Shown: positions 8,357-16,812, counted from the stretch's first letter. The stretch is DNA of 49,394 nucleotides from an uncultured Clostridia bacterium (GCA_947627065.1 CANQUN010000008.1:1-49394), one strand, 5' to 3'. Program-made: numbers and translations. Notes: a model not told the origin generated them from the sequence alone.

Positions 8357-9179
8357 ATATCCCCCTTGCGCGAAGGCGGAGTTCTTCGGCAAACGCCGTC
8401 ATGCCGTAGTAGGCGAAGGTTTCGGCGCATTTTTCACAGGTAAAGGCGTAATTCCCGTCGCGGACGGTCGCCTTGTTAAGCATGGTTTGGGCGCGGGCGA
8501 GCAGTGCCGCGATTTCCGTACGCACGGCGTTTTCGTCAACCTCTCCCTTCCAATCGGCCTCGGCTTCGGCAAGGCTTACGAGGTTGAGACAGGAGACCGC
8601 CACCTCTGCAAAGCCGCCCTTGGCTTCCATTATTTCGATGGCGCGGGAGTAGAGGCCGCGCGCCTCGTCAAACCGCTTGAGGGCGACGAGTGTAACCGCC
8701 ATGTTGTTGTAAAGCCCGGCCAGCCGTTCGTCCCCTTGTGGCAGCGCGCGCTCGTACAGCGGGCGGGCCTTGGCGAACAGTTCTGCCGATTTTTCATCGT
8801 TGCCGAAGGCCTTGTTTACGGTGGCGGCGTTGAGGTAAGTGGTGCCCGCGGTAACCGTGTCGGTCATGCCGAGCCGCTCGACGAGGCCGCACCCCTTTTT
8901 TGCGTATTCAAGCGCCTCTTCCTTCTTGCCGAGTTTGCGGCAAAGCCCCATCAGTTCGTTGACGACGCTGAGCGCGCCGCGGCGGTCGCCGAGGGCCTCT
9001 GCTTCGCCCAGCCAATATTTAAGGTGCGCTTCGGCACCCGCGGCATCATTTCGTTTAAGGTAGCCGTCCAGCCTGTCGAGAATGCGGACGACGGGCACCG
9101 AGTTGGCGGCGCGTTCTTCCTCCTCCGCGCTGCACAGCGGGCAGCGGGACTCGCGGTAATCTTCAGGTGAAATGGTCAT
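8343..9179 (-). CDS. TPR protein with two CxxC pairs
   Basis: 278 aa. Several tetratricopeptide-like helical hairpins run from about residue 40 to 200 (for example YNNMAVTLVALKRFDEARGLYSRAIEIME). A CPLC pair lies near residue 14 and CEKC near 253. The two pairs could together bind zinc and close the solenoid; this is inference. SD GAGGGA precedes the ATG. It lies upstream of, and overlaps, the DUF4037 gene, so it is probably the partner or scaffold of that protein. Confidence 0.8.
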   Translation of the reverse strand: MTISPEDYRESRCPLCSAEEEERAANSVPVVRILDRLDGYLKRNDAAGAEAHLKYWLGEAEALGDRRGALSVVNELMGLCRKLGKKEEALEYAKKGCGLVERLGMTDTVTAGTTYLNAATVNKAFGNDEKSAELFAKARPLYERALPQGDERLAGLYNNMAVTLVALKRFDEARGLYSRAIEIMEAKGGFAEVAVSCLNLVSLAEAEADWKGEVDENAVRTEIAALLARAQTMLNKATVRDGNYAFTCEKCAETFAYYGMTAFAEELRLRARGIYEGS

Positions 9180-9191
9180 AAAAATCCCTCG

Positions 9192-9218
9192 TTTTTGTGT
9201 GAAAAAGGGGCTTTTTGC
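9192..9218 (+). repeat. 27-bp dispersed element, divergent copy
   Basis: TTTTTGTGTG, core AAAAA, then GGGGCTTTTTG. It fills the short gap between the cls stop codon and the TPR gene start. Confidence 0.5.
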
Positions 9219-9221
9219 CTC

Positions 9222-10730
9222 TCAGAACAGGGGAATGAATATCTTGACGAGCGCGTACAGCATTCTGCCGACGGCGTTGCTGCGCACGTCCTCGCCGAAT
9301 TCGTTCTCCTTTACGCACAGGCTCTCCACGTCCGCCCTGAGGGCTTCCACGGCCTTGGTCTTGTACATGAACACGCCGTTTTCAAAGTGGTGGAGAAAAC
9401 TCCTGAAGTCGAAATTTATGGTGCCGAGAATGGCCGCTTCGCCATCCACCATTATGGACTTGGCGTGCAGGAACGCGCCCGTGCTGCGGTAGACGGAAAC
9501 GCCCCTGTCGTACAGGTACTCGGCGTTGTTTTTGGTCATGAGATAAACGGTTTTCTTGTCGGGAACGTCGGGGATAACCACCTTTACGTCCACCCCGCGC
9601 AGCACGGCGAGGCACAGCGCCCTGTTAAGGCTGTAATCGAGGATGAGATAAGGCGTTGTTATAACTATCTCGCGTTCGGCCTCGTTTATCATGTTGAGGA
9701 AGGCTTCGGAGGCGACGGGCGTCTTGTAGAAGAACCGCGGCCCCGTGCCGAAGGGCACGATTATTCCGTCCTCACCCTTGTCCACGGGAGTGCGGTCTAT
9801 GTAGTCGGCAAAGTCGAGGTTCTCCTTCTTCACGGTCATCTCGTTGAGTTGAAGGAAAAGTTCGGCAAATTCGCCCACGGCGTTGCCCTCTATGCGCACG
9901 CCCGTGTCTTTCCAATAGTAATTCCTGCCCGCCTCGTTGATGTACTCGTCGGCGAGGTTAAAGCCGCCCGTGTAGGCGATTTTACCGTCGATAACCACTA
10001 TCTTGCGGTGGTCGCGGTTGTTGTGCAGGTTGGTAACGAACGGGGTGTAGCGGTTGAACTTTACGCAATTTAGTCCCCTTTTTCTCAGTTTTTTGTAGAA
10101 TCCCGCGGGGACCTTGCGCACGCTGCCGATGTCGTCGTACATGAAGCGGACTTCTACGCCCTGCCCTATCTTCTTTTCGAGTATGTCGAGAATGGGGTTT
10201 AACATCCTGCCTTCCTCGACGATGAAAAATTCCATGAACACGTACTTCTCGGCGGCCTCGAGGTCGGAAAGTAATGACGCGAGATATTCCTTGCCCGAGG
10301 GGAAGTATTGGGTTGCGCAGCCCCTGTAAGCGGCGGTGCCCGCCACCTGCACGAGGTAGTCTATCTGTCCGCTGTACTTTTCGGGGAGGTCTGTGCAGGC
10401 GTTTACCGTGGGGGCCTGTTTGAAGAAGGAACGGCGCATGCGCTCCTTTGTCCTCCTCGTCCACATGGCGTCGCCGAGCATGAAGTAAAGGCCGATTCCC
10501 GCCACGGGAAAAGCCACGAGCAGCACGCCCCACAGCAGTTTCTGTTCGGGCATGATGTCGGTGGTGAGGATGTGAACGAGCATTATAAGACCTATCACCG
10601 ACGCCGCTATCTGGACGAATATGGACGTTACCGACCCGTATATGAACAGCAGCAGGATGAACGCTATCTGTAAAATTATGACCAGCGAGACAACAAAGAA
10701 CCTGTTGAAAAGCCACTTGAAAATCTTCAT
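9222..10730 (-). CDS. cls: Cardiolipin synthase (phospholipase D family)
   Basis: 502 aa. Two N-terminal membrane segments (about 10-32 and 40-60), then a short hydrophobic region near 68-86. Two complete HKD motifs follow: HRKIVVID at 241-248 and HAKSIMVD at 422-429. This is the bacterial ClsA-type layout, joining two phosphatidylglycerol molecules to cardiolipin at the membrane. An in-frame upstream extension to 10823 exists. The ATG at 10730 is preferred because it overlaps the stop of the GT8 gene as ATGA and starts the membrane segment. It is last in the DUF2188-GT8-cls operon. Confidence 0.93.
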   Translation of the reverse strand: MKIFKWLFNRFFVVSLVIILQIAFILLLFIYGSVTSIFVQIAASVIGLIMLVHILTTDIMPEQKLLWGVLLVAFPVAGIGLYFMLGDAMWTRRTKERMRRSFFKQAPTVNACTDLPEKYSGQIDYLVQVAGTAAYRGCATQYFPSGKEYLASLLSDLEAAEKYVFMEFFIVEEGRMLNPILDILEKKIGQGVEVRFMYDDIGSVRKVPAGFYKKLRKRGLNCVKFNRYTPFVTNLHNNRDHRKIVVIDGKIAYTGGFNLADEYINEAGRNYYWKDTGVRIEGNAVGEFAELFLQLNEMTVKKENLDFADYIDRTPVDKGEDGIIVPFGTGPRFFYKTPVASEAFLNMINEAEREIVITTPYLILDYSLNRALCLAVLRGVDVKVVIPDVPDKKTVYLMTKNNAEYLYDRGVSVYRSTGAFLHAKSIMVDGEAAILGTINFDFRSFLHHFENGVFMYKTKAVEALRADVESLCVKENEFGEDVRSNAVGRMLYALVKIFIPLF

Positions 10731-11557
10731 GCCTTGTCGTCCTTGCGCTCCTTCCTTTCTGAAAAAAGCGCTTCTCCTTTCTTGTAATAACCGTCTAGCC
10801 TGCCCCTGTAATCGGGCTTCCACGGTTTGTTTTTGCCTATGTAGTGGACTATGACGTTATTCTTGTCCACCCAATCGGTGCAAGCGTCGTCGTCGAGATT
10901 TACGCCGAGGCGGATGAGCTGCCTGTCCGACAGGTTGTACTTCATGGTGTCGCACACGATTACCCTGTCCCCGAAAAAGCGGCACATTACGTCCTGATCG
11001 AACAGGATGAGACGGCGTTTGTTGTCCACGGTGTACTCGCGTATCTCGTCAACGTCAAGCGCGGCGCGCAGGGCCTTTACGTTCATCAAAAGGACGCCCG
11101 TGTTCATGTACACCTTGTCCCGCCCCACGCCGAGGCGGACGCGGTTGAACATGCGGACGAACGCCTGCCTTTCGGTGTGCGAGCAGGCGGCAAACAGCGC
11201 GTCTCCGAATTCCATGCGGTAGAATCCGTCTATGTTGTTGTGAATGACAAGGTCGCAGTCGAGGTAGAGTATCCGATCCACTTCCTTTGGAAGGACGAGC
11301 GGCGCGAATATTCTGTAATACACCGTATACGGATAACGCTTTGCAGCGGGAAATCCTTCGCAAAGCGTTTTATCCATGGAAATAAAGGTGAATTCCACCT
11401 CGGGAAAGAGCCGTCTCTCCTCCGCTTCGTCCTCTTTGGTGAGGTCGTCGTGCAGGACGTACAGGTGCACGCTGTCCGCGGTGCACGGTATGAGCGTTGA
11501 CAGCATCACCCCGAAATGCCCGAGGTATCCCCTGTTCAATGTAACGAGTACGTTCAA
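10727..11557 (-). CDS. Glycosyltransferase family 8
   Basis: 276 aa. The GT8 retaining fold is shown by the N-terminal LVTLNRGYLGH, the DxD motif DCD at 100-102 (metal and nucleotide-sugar binding), NTGVLLMN and a C-terminal HYIGKNKPWK. Known bacterial members transfer hexoses to lipopolysaccharide, teichoic acid or glycoprotein acceptors. The start codon is TTG at 11557, 7 nt after the DUF2188 stop. The nearest SD (GGGAG) lies inside the upstream gene's last codons, so coupling is likely. With cardiolipin synthase downstream, an envelope glycan or glycolipid role is inferred. Acceptor and donor are unknown. Confidence 0.9.
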   Translation of the reverse strand: MNVLVTLNRGYLGHFGVMLSTLIPCTADSVHLYVLHDDLTKEDEAEERRLFPEVEFTFISMDKTLCEGFPAAKRYPYTVYYRIFAPLVLPKEVDRILYLDCDLVIHNNIDGFYRMEFGDALFAACSHTERQAFVRMFNRVRLGVGRDKVYMNTGVLLMNVKALRAALDVDEIREYTVDNKRRLILFDQDVMCRFFGDRVIVCDTMKYNLSDRQLIRLGVNLDDDACTDWVDKNNVIVHYIGKNKPWKPDYRGRLDGYYKKGEALFSERKERKDDKA

Positions 11558-11564
11558 GACGGTA

Positions 11565-12599
11565 TTATTTGTCTCCCTTGTCGGAAATCATCTTGTTGTA
11601 GTTGGATTTTTTCTGGAATTTTCCGTCCTTCTTCTGCACGGAGAGGGAAAGTTCCTGGTTGGAAGCGAACTGGTTGGCAAGTTCCACCGCCTCGGCCTTG
11701 GTGCGGACCCTGCGGATGACGCGCTGCGCCCCGTCCTTTTTGATGAGCCACTCCTTGTTCTCCTTGTCGTAACTCACGCGGTACACGGCCTTGTTGGCCT
11801 TGTCCTCGACGGTTGCGGGAGAAGTGTCCTCCTTCTTGGCTTCGGGCTTGGCGGTCTCAACCTTTGCGGTCTCCGCCTTTTCGGTCGCCTTGGCGGGCGC
11901 TTTGGCGGGTTTGGCCGCGGGCGCTTTTGCGGGTTCCTTGGCGGGAACTTTTGCCGCGGGCGAAGCGGCGGGCGTCTTCTTCACGTCCTTGGCCTCGGTC
12001 TTCTTGGTTTCCTTTTCGGCGGGCTTTGCCCCTTTCTTTTCTGCCATGTTTATTTCCTCCTCGTTTGAATCATCTTGATTGTATTCTTGATTATCCTCGC
12101 CGTAAGGCGGGGTCTCTTCGCTTGAAATGTCGGTATTTTGTGCGTTTTCGGGCACTTTGGCCGTTTCTGGGTCGGAGTCGGAGGCGGGTTCTTCCCCGTC
12201 CCTTACGGGCGGAACGGCTGCCGCCGTGCCGCTTTCGGGCTTGCTCTCTGTGCCATCTTTGGCGGCTGCAGATTTGGTTTGTGCGGGGTTGGCGTTTGCG
12301 TCTTTTTTGGCGTCGGCGGGTTTGTCGTCTGCGGTCGGTTCGTCGTCGTCAAACACGTCCCCCTCGCTGTGAACGGGAAGGGTGCGGGCGCGCAGTTCTT
12401 CGTCCTTCTGCCTCTTGCGTTCTTCCATGTCCCGTCTGCCGGCGGCGACGCGGTAATTTTCCCCGGCCTGCCTCACGCCCGAAGCCACCGTTGCCACGAT
12501 CACCCCGATGAGAAGCAGGGCGATGGCCGTAACGGGCAGGGCAACGTACCAATATTCGGCGACGACGGCCCAGAAGTCCGCCGCAAGCAACTTTTCCAT
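11565..12599 (-). CDS. Membrane-anchored DUF2188 protein with internal start
   Basis: 344 aa in one frame. The N-terminal half has a membrane helix (about 18-40, ALPVTAIALLLIGVIVA) and an acidic disordered tail. The second half is Lys/Ala/Pro-rich, histone-H1-like, and ends in a DUF2188 domain (about 277-335, VYRVSYDKENKEWLIKK). DUF2188 proteins are usually short basic proteins, matching only the second half. An ATG at 12047 has a very strong SD (GAGGAGGAAATAAAC), so a 160-aa soluble form is likely to be made as well. Two ancestral genes may have fused by loss of a stop codon. The full-length start has SD AAAGG. Residues KVPENAQN are encoded by a 27-bp element copy (12136-12160). Confidence 0.8.
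   Translation of the reverse strand: MEKLLAADFWAVVAEYWYVALPVTAIALLLIGVIVATVASGVRQAGENYRVAAGRRDMEERKRQKDEELRARTLPVHSEGDVFDDDEPTADDKPADAKKDANANPAQTKSAAAKDGTESKPESGTAAAVPPVRDGEEPASDSDPETAKVPENAQNTDISSEETPPYGEDNQEYNQDDSNEEEINMAEKKGAKPAEKETKKTEAKDVKKTPAASPAAKVPAKEPAKAPAAKPAKAPAKATEKAETAKVETAKPEAKKEDTSPATVEDKANKAVYRVSYDKENKEWLIKKDGAQRVIRRVRTKAEAVELANQFASNQELSLSVQKKDGKFQKKSNYNKMISDKGDK
12045..12057 (-). promoter_or_regulatory. Strong internal ribosome binding site in the DUF2188 gene
   Basis: GGAGGAAATAAAC directly precedes an in-frame ATG at 12047. The spacing is optimal, and the site is better than that of the full-length start. Confidence 0.7.
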
Positions 12600-12620
12600 A
12601 ATTTAACCTTTGTTCGTATT

Positions 12621-12649
12621 ATTTTACCACATTTTGCCGCCGTCCGCAA
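12621..12649 (-). promoter_or_regulatory. Promoter of the DUF2188-GT8-cls operon
   Basis: Minus strand TTGCGG, 17-nt spacer, TAAAAT. The start codon is about 20 nt past the expected transcription start. Confidence 0.65.
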
Positions 12650-12709
12650 GGCTTTGGGCGAATGTTTCGCATTTTTCGCATTTTTTCTGCGTTTTTGGCG
12701 GGTGGCGTC

Positions 12710-13510
12710 TCACGCGTCGTCCCGCCACTCGGCCATCTCTTTGAGATCCGGCAGCGTGATGTCGGGCACGGTGTCGCTCATCCTTATCAGCCGTTCGTCC
12801 GTAAGCCCCGTGAGCACGGCCATGGTGTAGAAACCGCAGTTCACGCCGAAGGCGACGTCCGAGGTCAGGCTGTCGCCAACGATGAGTATCTCGTCGGGGT
12901 TGCAGCCGAGTTTTTCAAGCAGCTTGTCCCCCGCGTAAACGTCTGGCTTTCCCGGTACGGCGGCGGGCTTTACGCCCGTAACTCGCTCTGCCATCTCCGC
13001 CCACGCGCCGCAGGCGGGCATGGCTCCGTCGCCCGTCATCACGCACGCGTCGGGAGATGCGGAAATGAGCGTTGCTCCGCGATTCAGGGCACTTATCGCC
13101 TTTTTCAGTTTGGCGTAGGTCAGTTCGGGGTCGTCGCCCAGAACCACGACGTCGGGGTTTTCGGCGTCGGTCTGCACACCGCGGGAGGTAAGGTCCTCCG
13201 CAAGGCCCGAGGTGCCCGCCACAAGGCACTTTGCCCCCGGGTAGTTCTCCTTTATGTACTCGGCGGTTATGCCGCCCGCAGTCATGAACACGTCGTCCTC
13301 TTCGCCAACGCCCATGTCTGTGAGCGTTTGGGCAAGCGACCTTTCCCCGAGGGAAGTATCGTTGGTGAAAAACACCGCCTTCTTGCCCGCGGCGCGCACG
13401 GCGGCGAGGGCCTCTTTGGCAAACTCAAGGGGTTTGCCGTCCATCGTGGTCGTGCCATCGGTGTCGAACACGACGTATTTTATCTTTTTCAAAACTTTAT
13501 CGAGTTGCAT
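12710..13510 (-). CDS. NagD-type HAD phosphatase
   Basis: 266 aa, typical of class IIA HAD hydrolases (NagD/phosphoglycolate or p-nitrophenyl phosphatases). HAD motif I is FDTDGT (about 14-19), motif II is FFTNDT (about 46-51), and the DxxxSD-like C-terminal motif is VGDSLTSDV. The cap domain sits between motifs II and III. It acts in the cytoplasm on small phosphate esters; the natural substrate is not predictable. It lies 30 nt after the PHP gene and shares its promoter. Confidence 0.9.
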   Translation of the reverse strand: MQLDKVLKKIKYVVFDTDGTTTMDGKPLEFAKEALAAVRAAGKKAVFFTNDTSLGERSLAQTLTDMGVGEEDDVFMTAGGITAEYIKENYPGAKCLVAGTSGLAEDLTSRGVQTDAENPDVVVLGDDPELTYAKLKKAISALNRGATLISASPDACVMTGDGAMPACGAWAEMAERVTGVKPAAVPGKPDVYAGDKLLEKLGCNPDEILIVGDSLTSDVAFGVNCGFYTMAVLTGLTDERLIRMSDTVPDITLPDLKEMAEWRDDA

Positions 13511-13540
13511 GGATTACCCGCCTTTTTCTCATAAAATCGG

Positions 13541-14818
13541 CTATTTTTTACTTACTCCCAACTTGGCTATTTCGGCGTAAAGCCCCAGCCGCAGCCCGAG
13601 GTCGGGATTCTTGGCGACGGACTTTTGCGAATTAAGCCCGTCGTCCCGGTTTATCTCGGCGCACCGTTCGTGCCCCGCAACCGCCCACATGTTTACGGTC
13701 AGCGGCCCCTGCGTTTTCTCGGCGGGGGCAAAACGGCGGCGGGGCGAACTTACGTCGCAGTGGGGCAGCACGAACATTCCGTTTGCCGCCGCTTCCCGCG
13801 CGATGTATTCGGCGCGTTGGGGCGGAACGTCGTCGGGGAAATACTCCACGGCGTCAAAGCCCAACTCGCCGAGGTAGGCGATGAACTCGGACAGATACCC
13901 GTCCTCGAGGGTTATCACCTTTTCCTCTCCCTCCGCATAATGGCGGTGCGCACTGCCGACGTAGGTGTAAGCGATGAGCGCGCCGTGCCGCTTTGCCATG
14001 GCAACAACGTCCTTTACGTCGGGAATCTCGTCCGCCCTAACGTAGAAGAACCGCGCCTCGTTTCTGAGGCACGACACGAGATCGTGCGCGTAATAGGGGC
14101 TTTCTATGTCCGAAACGGCGTTGAGATACTCCTCCTCGATGTTTATGCCAAGGTCGTTTGTTATAAACTTCTTTATCCTGTCGGCGTCGCCGAATTTGTC
14201 AACCAGCTTTTGGGCAAAGGCGTAGAGAATGTGCCGTTCGGTCAGGGTGCCGCCCTCGGAAGCGAGGCTGAGCGGCTTGACGTCCTTGTCGAAATTCAAA
14301 GATATTCCGTAATCTTTGAGACGGCGGTTGAACCGTTCCACCATCCTGCGGCCGCGGGCAAGGCGGGCGTTTCTCACCTTGGCAAGTTCCTTGTCAAGCG
14401 GGGCAATCTCGCTTTTGGGAATGCCGTGCAGGGTTACAAATCCCGCGTCTTTCTCATATAAAACGCTCAGTTGCCGCCCCTCTCCGTTGTAGAATCTCGC
14501 CCTCATCTGCACGCCGACGGAAGCGTCTATCCCGAGGATAGCGGCCGCTTTCAAAAACTCCTGCGCACCCGCAAGCGTCTCGTGGTCGGATATTCCGCAA
14601 AGCGCCAGCCCGCTCTTGTAAGCGAGGTACGCCGCCATTGACGGCGTGAAAGGCGAAAACGAATAGCACGTGTGTGCGGAAAACAATCCGCTGCCCGCAG
14701 CGGTTTCGGGTGCGAGGGCGGGGTCGGCCGCCTCGTACTTTTTAAGTTTCTTTATGGCTTTCAGCCTTTTACGCGGCCGCTTGGAAGCGAGCGCGCGCAC
14801 GATCAGCTGTCTGTGCAT
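13541..14818 (-). CDS. PHP-domain protein with altered metal site
   Basis: 425 aa from the start with SD GGAG at 14818. A frame extension to 14992 adds 58 Arg/Pro-rich residues without an SD and is disfavoured. The fold is shown by AHTCYSFSPFTPS (about 48-60), GISDHETLAGAQEF (75-88), GVQMRARF, and LPHCDVSS near the C-terminus. PHP domains are metal phosphoesterases with HxH at the first motif. Here it is SAH, so the first His is missing, and the usual Glu in the GxE motif is Gln. A phosphatase role is possible but metal binding may be changed. It is first gene of a two-gene operon with the NagD-type phosphatase. Confidence 0.8.
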   Translation of the reverse strand: MHRQLIVRALASKRPRKRLKAIKKLKKYEAADPALAPETAAGSGLFSAHTCYSFSPFTPSMAAYLAYKSGLALCGISDHETLAGAQEFLKAAAILGIDASVGVQMRARFYNGEGRQLSVLYEKDAGFVTLHGIPKSEIAPLDKELAKVRNARLARGRRMVERFNRRLKDYGISLNFDKDVKPLSLASEGGTLTERHILYAFAQKLVDKFGDADRIKKFITNDLGINIEEEYLNAVSDIESPYYAHDLVSCLRNEARFFYVRADEIPDVKDVVAMAKRHGALIAYTYVGSAHRHYAEGEEKVITLEDGYLSEFIAYLGELGFDAVEYFPDDVPPQRAEYIAREAAANGMFVLPHCDVSSPRRRFAPAEKTQGPLTVNMWAVAGHERCAEINRDDGLNSQKSVAKNPDLGLRLGLYAEIAKLGVSKK

Positions 14819-15004
14819 ACGTTCTCCGTAATTCAGCCCTCCCCGTTCTGCCTTGCCTCGGTGTTTGCGCTCGGTGTTTGCGCTCGGCGCGTTGTGCTTG
14901 GCTTTTGCGCTCGGCGCTTCGGGACGCGGCAACGCCCTTGGCGTTTTGCGCTTTGGGACTGCCGTGCGCCGTTCGGCGGGGAGGCTTTTCATTATATTAT
15001 ATAT

Positions 15005-15033
15005 ATTGTAACGCCTTTCTTCGTCTTTGTCAA
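15005..15033 (-). promoter_or_regulatory. Consensus promoter of the PHP-NagD operon
   Basis: Minus strand TTGACA (15033-15028), 17-nt spacer, TACAAT (15010-15005), a near-perfect sigma-A promoter. The expected transcription start is about 14998, giving a leader of about 180 nt to the ATG at 14818. Confidence 0.8.
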
Positions 15034-15040
15034 GCGGTTG

Positions 15041-15335
15041 AGTATCGGCGGCAACTTGCGGCGGCTCGGGCGGGGCAGATTCGGCGGGCGGCCGTCGAAA
15101 AATGGCGTTAAACCCCGCATTGTTGTCCGTTTTCGCGCGTCAAAATGCCCGTAAGAGGCAAAACGGGCGGCTATGGCGCAAAAGACGGGCACCTTTTCGA
15201 CCGCCGATAAGTCGGTTTATTGATATTCTTTTTCCGAAAAATTGCCCGATTTCGGGCGTGCCGCGCTCAAAAACCGCCCGTCAGAGAAAAATTTTGTCAA
15301 AAAAATTTGCGATTTCCGCATTTTTGGCCTCAAAT
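15041..15335. other. Intergenic region between PHP and HU promoters
   Basis: It holds only GC-rich sequence, then A/T-rich sequence near HU. I see no gene, strong hairpin or RNA motif. Confidence 0.4.
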
Positions 15336-15338
15336 CGC

Positions 15339-15366
15339 TTGCAATGCCTGAAAAAAGTGTTATAAT
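15339..15366 (+). promoter_or_regulatory. Promoter of the HU gene
   Basis: TTGCAA (15339-15344), 16-nt spacer, TATAAT (15361-15366). A small hairpin AGGGA/TCCCT (15375-15389) lies at the very 5' end of the message and may protect it from decay. Confidence 0.7.
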
Positions 15367-15415
15367 AATACACAAGGGAGAATTTCCCTGTAAATAATTT
15401 CTTTGGAGGTTTACA

Positions 15416-15691
15416 ATGAACAAGAGTGAATTTGTTCGCGCTTACGCCGACAAACTTGGCGTTACGATCAAGGTAGCAGATGCCAGCCTTACGGCATTCA
15501 AAGAAGCACTCACCGACGTTTTGGCGAGCGGCGACTATGTCCACATCTCGGGCTTTGCCACCTTCGAATTGAAGGAAAAGGAAGCCAGAGCCGGCATCAA
15601 CCCCAAGACGGGTGAAAAAGTGGATATCCCCGCTTGCAAGACTCCTGTGGTAAAATTCAGCAAAAACTATAAGGATACCTTCAACAAGTAA
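15416..15691 (+). CDS. hup: HU-family DNA-binding protein
   Basis: 91 aa, the standard HU length. It has MNKSEFV at the start, the HISGFATFELKEKEARAGINPKTGE core with the DNA-intercalating Pro in the beta-arm (INPKTG), and PVVKFS near the end. Basic residues line the arm. It binds DNA without much sequence preference as a dimer and compacts the nucleoid. A strong SD (TTTGGAGG) and a good promoter fit high expression. It is monocistronic. Confidence 0.96.
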   Translation: MNKSEFVRAYADKLGVTIKVADASLTAFKEALTDVLASGDYVHISGFATFELKEKEARAGINPKTGEKVDIPACKTPVVKFSKNYKDTFNK

Positions 15692-15724
15692 TTTTCCTTC
15701 AAAAGAAGAGACTTCATTGTCCTC

Positions 15725-15762
15725 TACCCCGAATGTCTTTGTTTGTCGGGGCTATCCTTTTT
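15725..15762 (+). terminator. First terminator after HU
   Basis: CCCCGA/TCGGGG stem with a 13-nt loop, followed by CTATCCTTTTT. It is moderate in strength. Confidence 0.5.
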
Positions 15763-15839
15763 GCGGAATTTTTGATAGGAGCCGCGGTTCTCCGCTACCG
15801 TTTGGAAAACAAGGGGGAATATATGGAATTAAGGGTTAA

Positions 15840-15870
15840 ACGATAGGGCGGCTGTCCTATCGTTTTTCTC
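15840..15870 (+). terminator. Second terminator after HU
   Basis: Perfect stem CGATAGG / CCTATCG followed by TTTTTC. Confidence 0.65.
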
Positions 15871-15871
15871 T

Positions 15872-16045
15872 CCTTGGGGGCTTTGTGCCTTGGGTGCATT
15901 ACGTCTTTGGGGCTTTGTGCCTTGCGGACTGATTGTCTTGGGGATTTGCAGTTTTGCACCGCGGGAGAATGGCCGCGGGGCTTTACGCCTTTGGTGCTTT
16001 ACGCCTCGTGGAACACCTTTGGGCGCTTTACGCCTTTGGGGACAG
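15872..16045. repeat. Degenerate tandem repeat of about 18-20 bp
   Basis: Units resembling GGGGCTTTRYGCCTTTGG recur about seven times with drift (for example 15880, 15905, 15980, 16000, 16030). There is no convincing gene in any frame. The stretch lies between the HU terminators and the frameshifted gene. Confidence 0.5.
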
Positions 16046-16154
16046 GCGGTTGCGGAGCAAAGCGGGACATTTGCCGCATTATCGATAAACAAGTTCGCCG
16101 CATAACCCGCCTAAAACACGACAAAACCGCCGCGGATTGCGGCAAAGGAGCAAG

Positions 16155-16609
16155 ATGAGCGCAATTCTCTTTTTGGGTGCCGAACGGGCTTTGAGCAAGA
16201 CCGACTTCGCGGCTGCGGAGATTTTTTCGGACGTGAAGTATCCCGATTCGATATTCTTCCTCGACGGGCTTGCCCTTGACGGCGACATCGCCAAAGCGGC
16301 GAATTTGTCGGGCGGTTCCGCACCCTGTGCACGTGGTACGAGGTGAAGTCCGCCGCCGCGCTGCTGGCCTTTGAGAGCAAGCACCGCGACGCCGTTCCCG
16401 ACCTGTACGAAGCATCCGTCCAACTCGGCCGTTGGTTCATCGGCTTCCTGTCTGCCGAACTCGGCGGCGGCAACCGCCTGTACCTGCTGCAGCGGTGGCT
16501 GGGCGACCCGCCGGACAAAAAGATAACGCGCGGGGTTTTGCGGGTAAGCGATCTTACTCCCACCGATTGCGACATTCCTTACGACGTCCTGCTCGAACTC
16601 CGCCCGTAA
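16155..16609 (+). pseudogene. Unknown gene split by a frameshift
   Basis: The first frame opens with SD AAAGGAG and MSAILFLGAERALSKTD and runs to about 16312. The second frame continues as RFRTLCTWYEVKSAAALLAF to a stop at 16609. Joining them at the G run around 16310-16313 (one base missing) gives a protein of about 151 aa with host-like composition. I do not recognise the family. It may be a true pseudogene, a sequencing or assembly error, or a programmed frameshift. A terminator follows at 16778. Confidence 0.45.
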
Positions 16610-16663
16610 TCCCTTCCGAGTATCCATTAAAATGCGCCCGTACTCCCCTCCGATACCCCGATA

Positions 16664-16688
16664 ATGTGCGATTCAGACCACTTTTGGG
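16664..16688 (+). repeat. 27-bp dispersed element, variant copy
   Basis: TGTGCGATTCAG-ACCACTTTTGG. It closely resembles the copy at 42731-42757. It lies inside a loose CTCCCC/GGGGAG stem. Confidence 0.55.
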
Positions 16689-16777
16689 GAGAGTACCGAG
16701 AAATTTTTGCCTCGTTTTGAGATGAGTAAAGGCATCGCCCTTTACCCTTGTGCGGGCGAAAAGAGCAAAAACCGACA

Positions 16778-16812
16778 AAAACCCTGCGAGTACTTTCACA
16801 GGGTTTTATTTG
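16778..16812. terminator. Bidirectional terminator
   Basis: AAAACCCTG / CAGGGTTTT with a 12-nt loop and T-rich sequence on both strands. It serves the frameshifted gene and perhaps spo0A from the other side. Confidence 0.6.

Noticed and set aside
13541..14992. Leaderless start of the PHP gene at 14992
   Set aside because: The -10 region lies close by, which would allow it. The added 58 residues are low-complexity Arg/Pro, and the ATG at 14818 has a good SD. It is kept only as an alternative.
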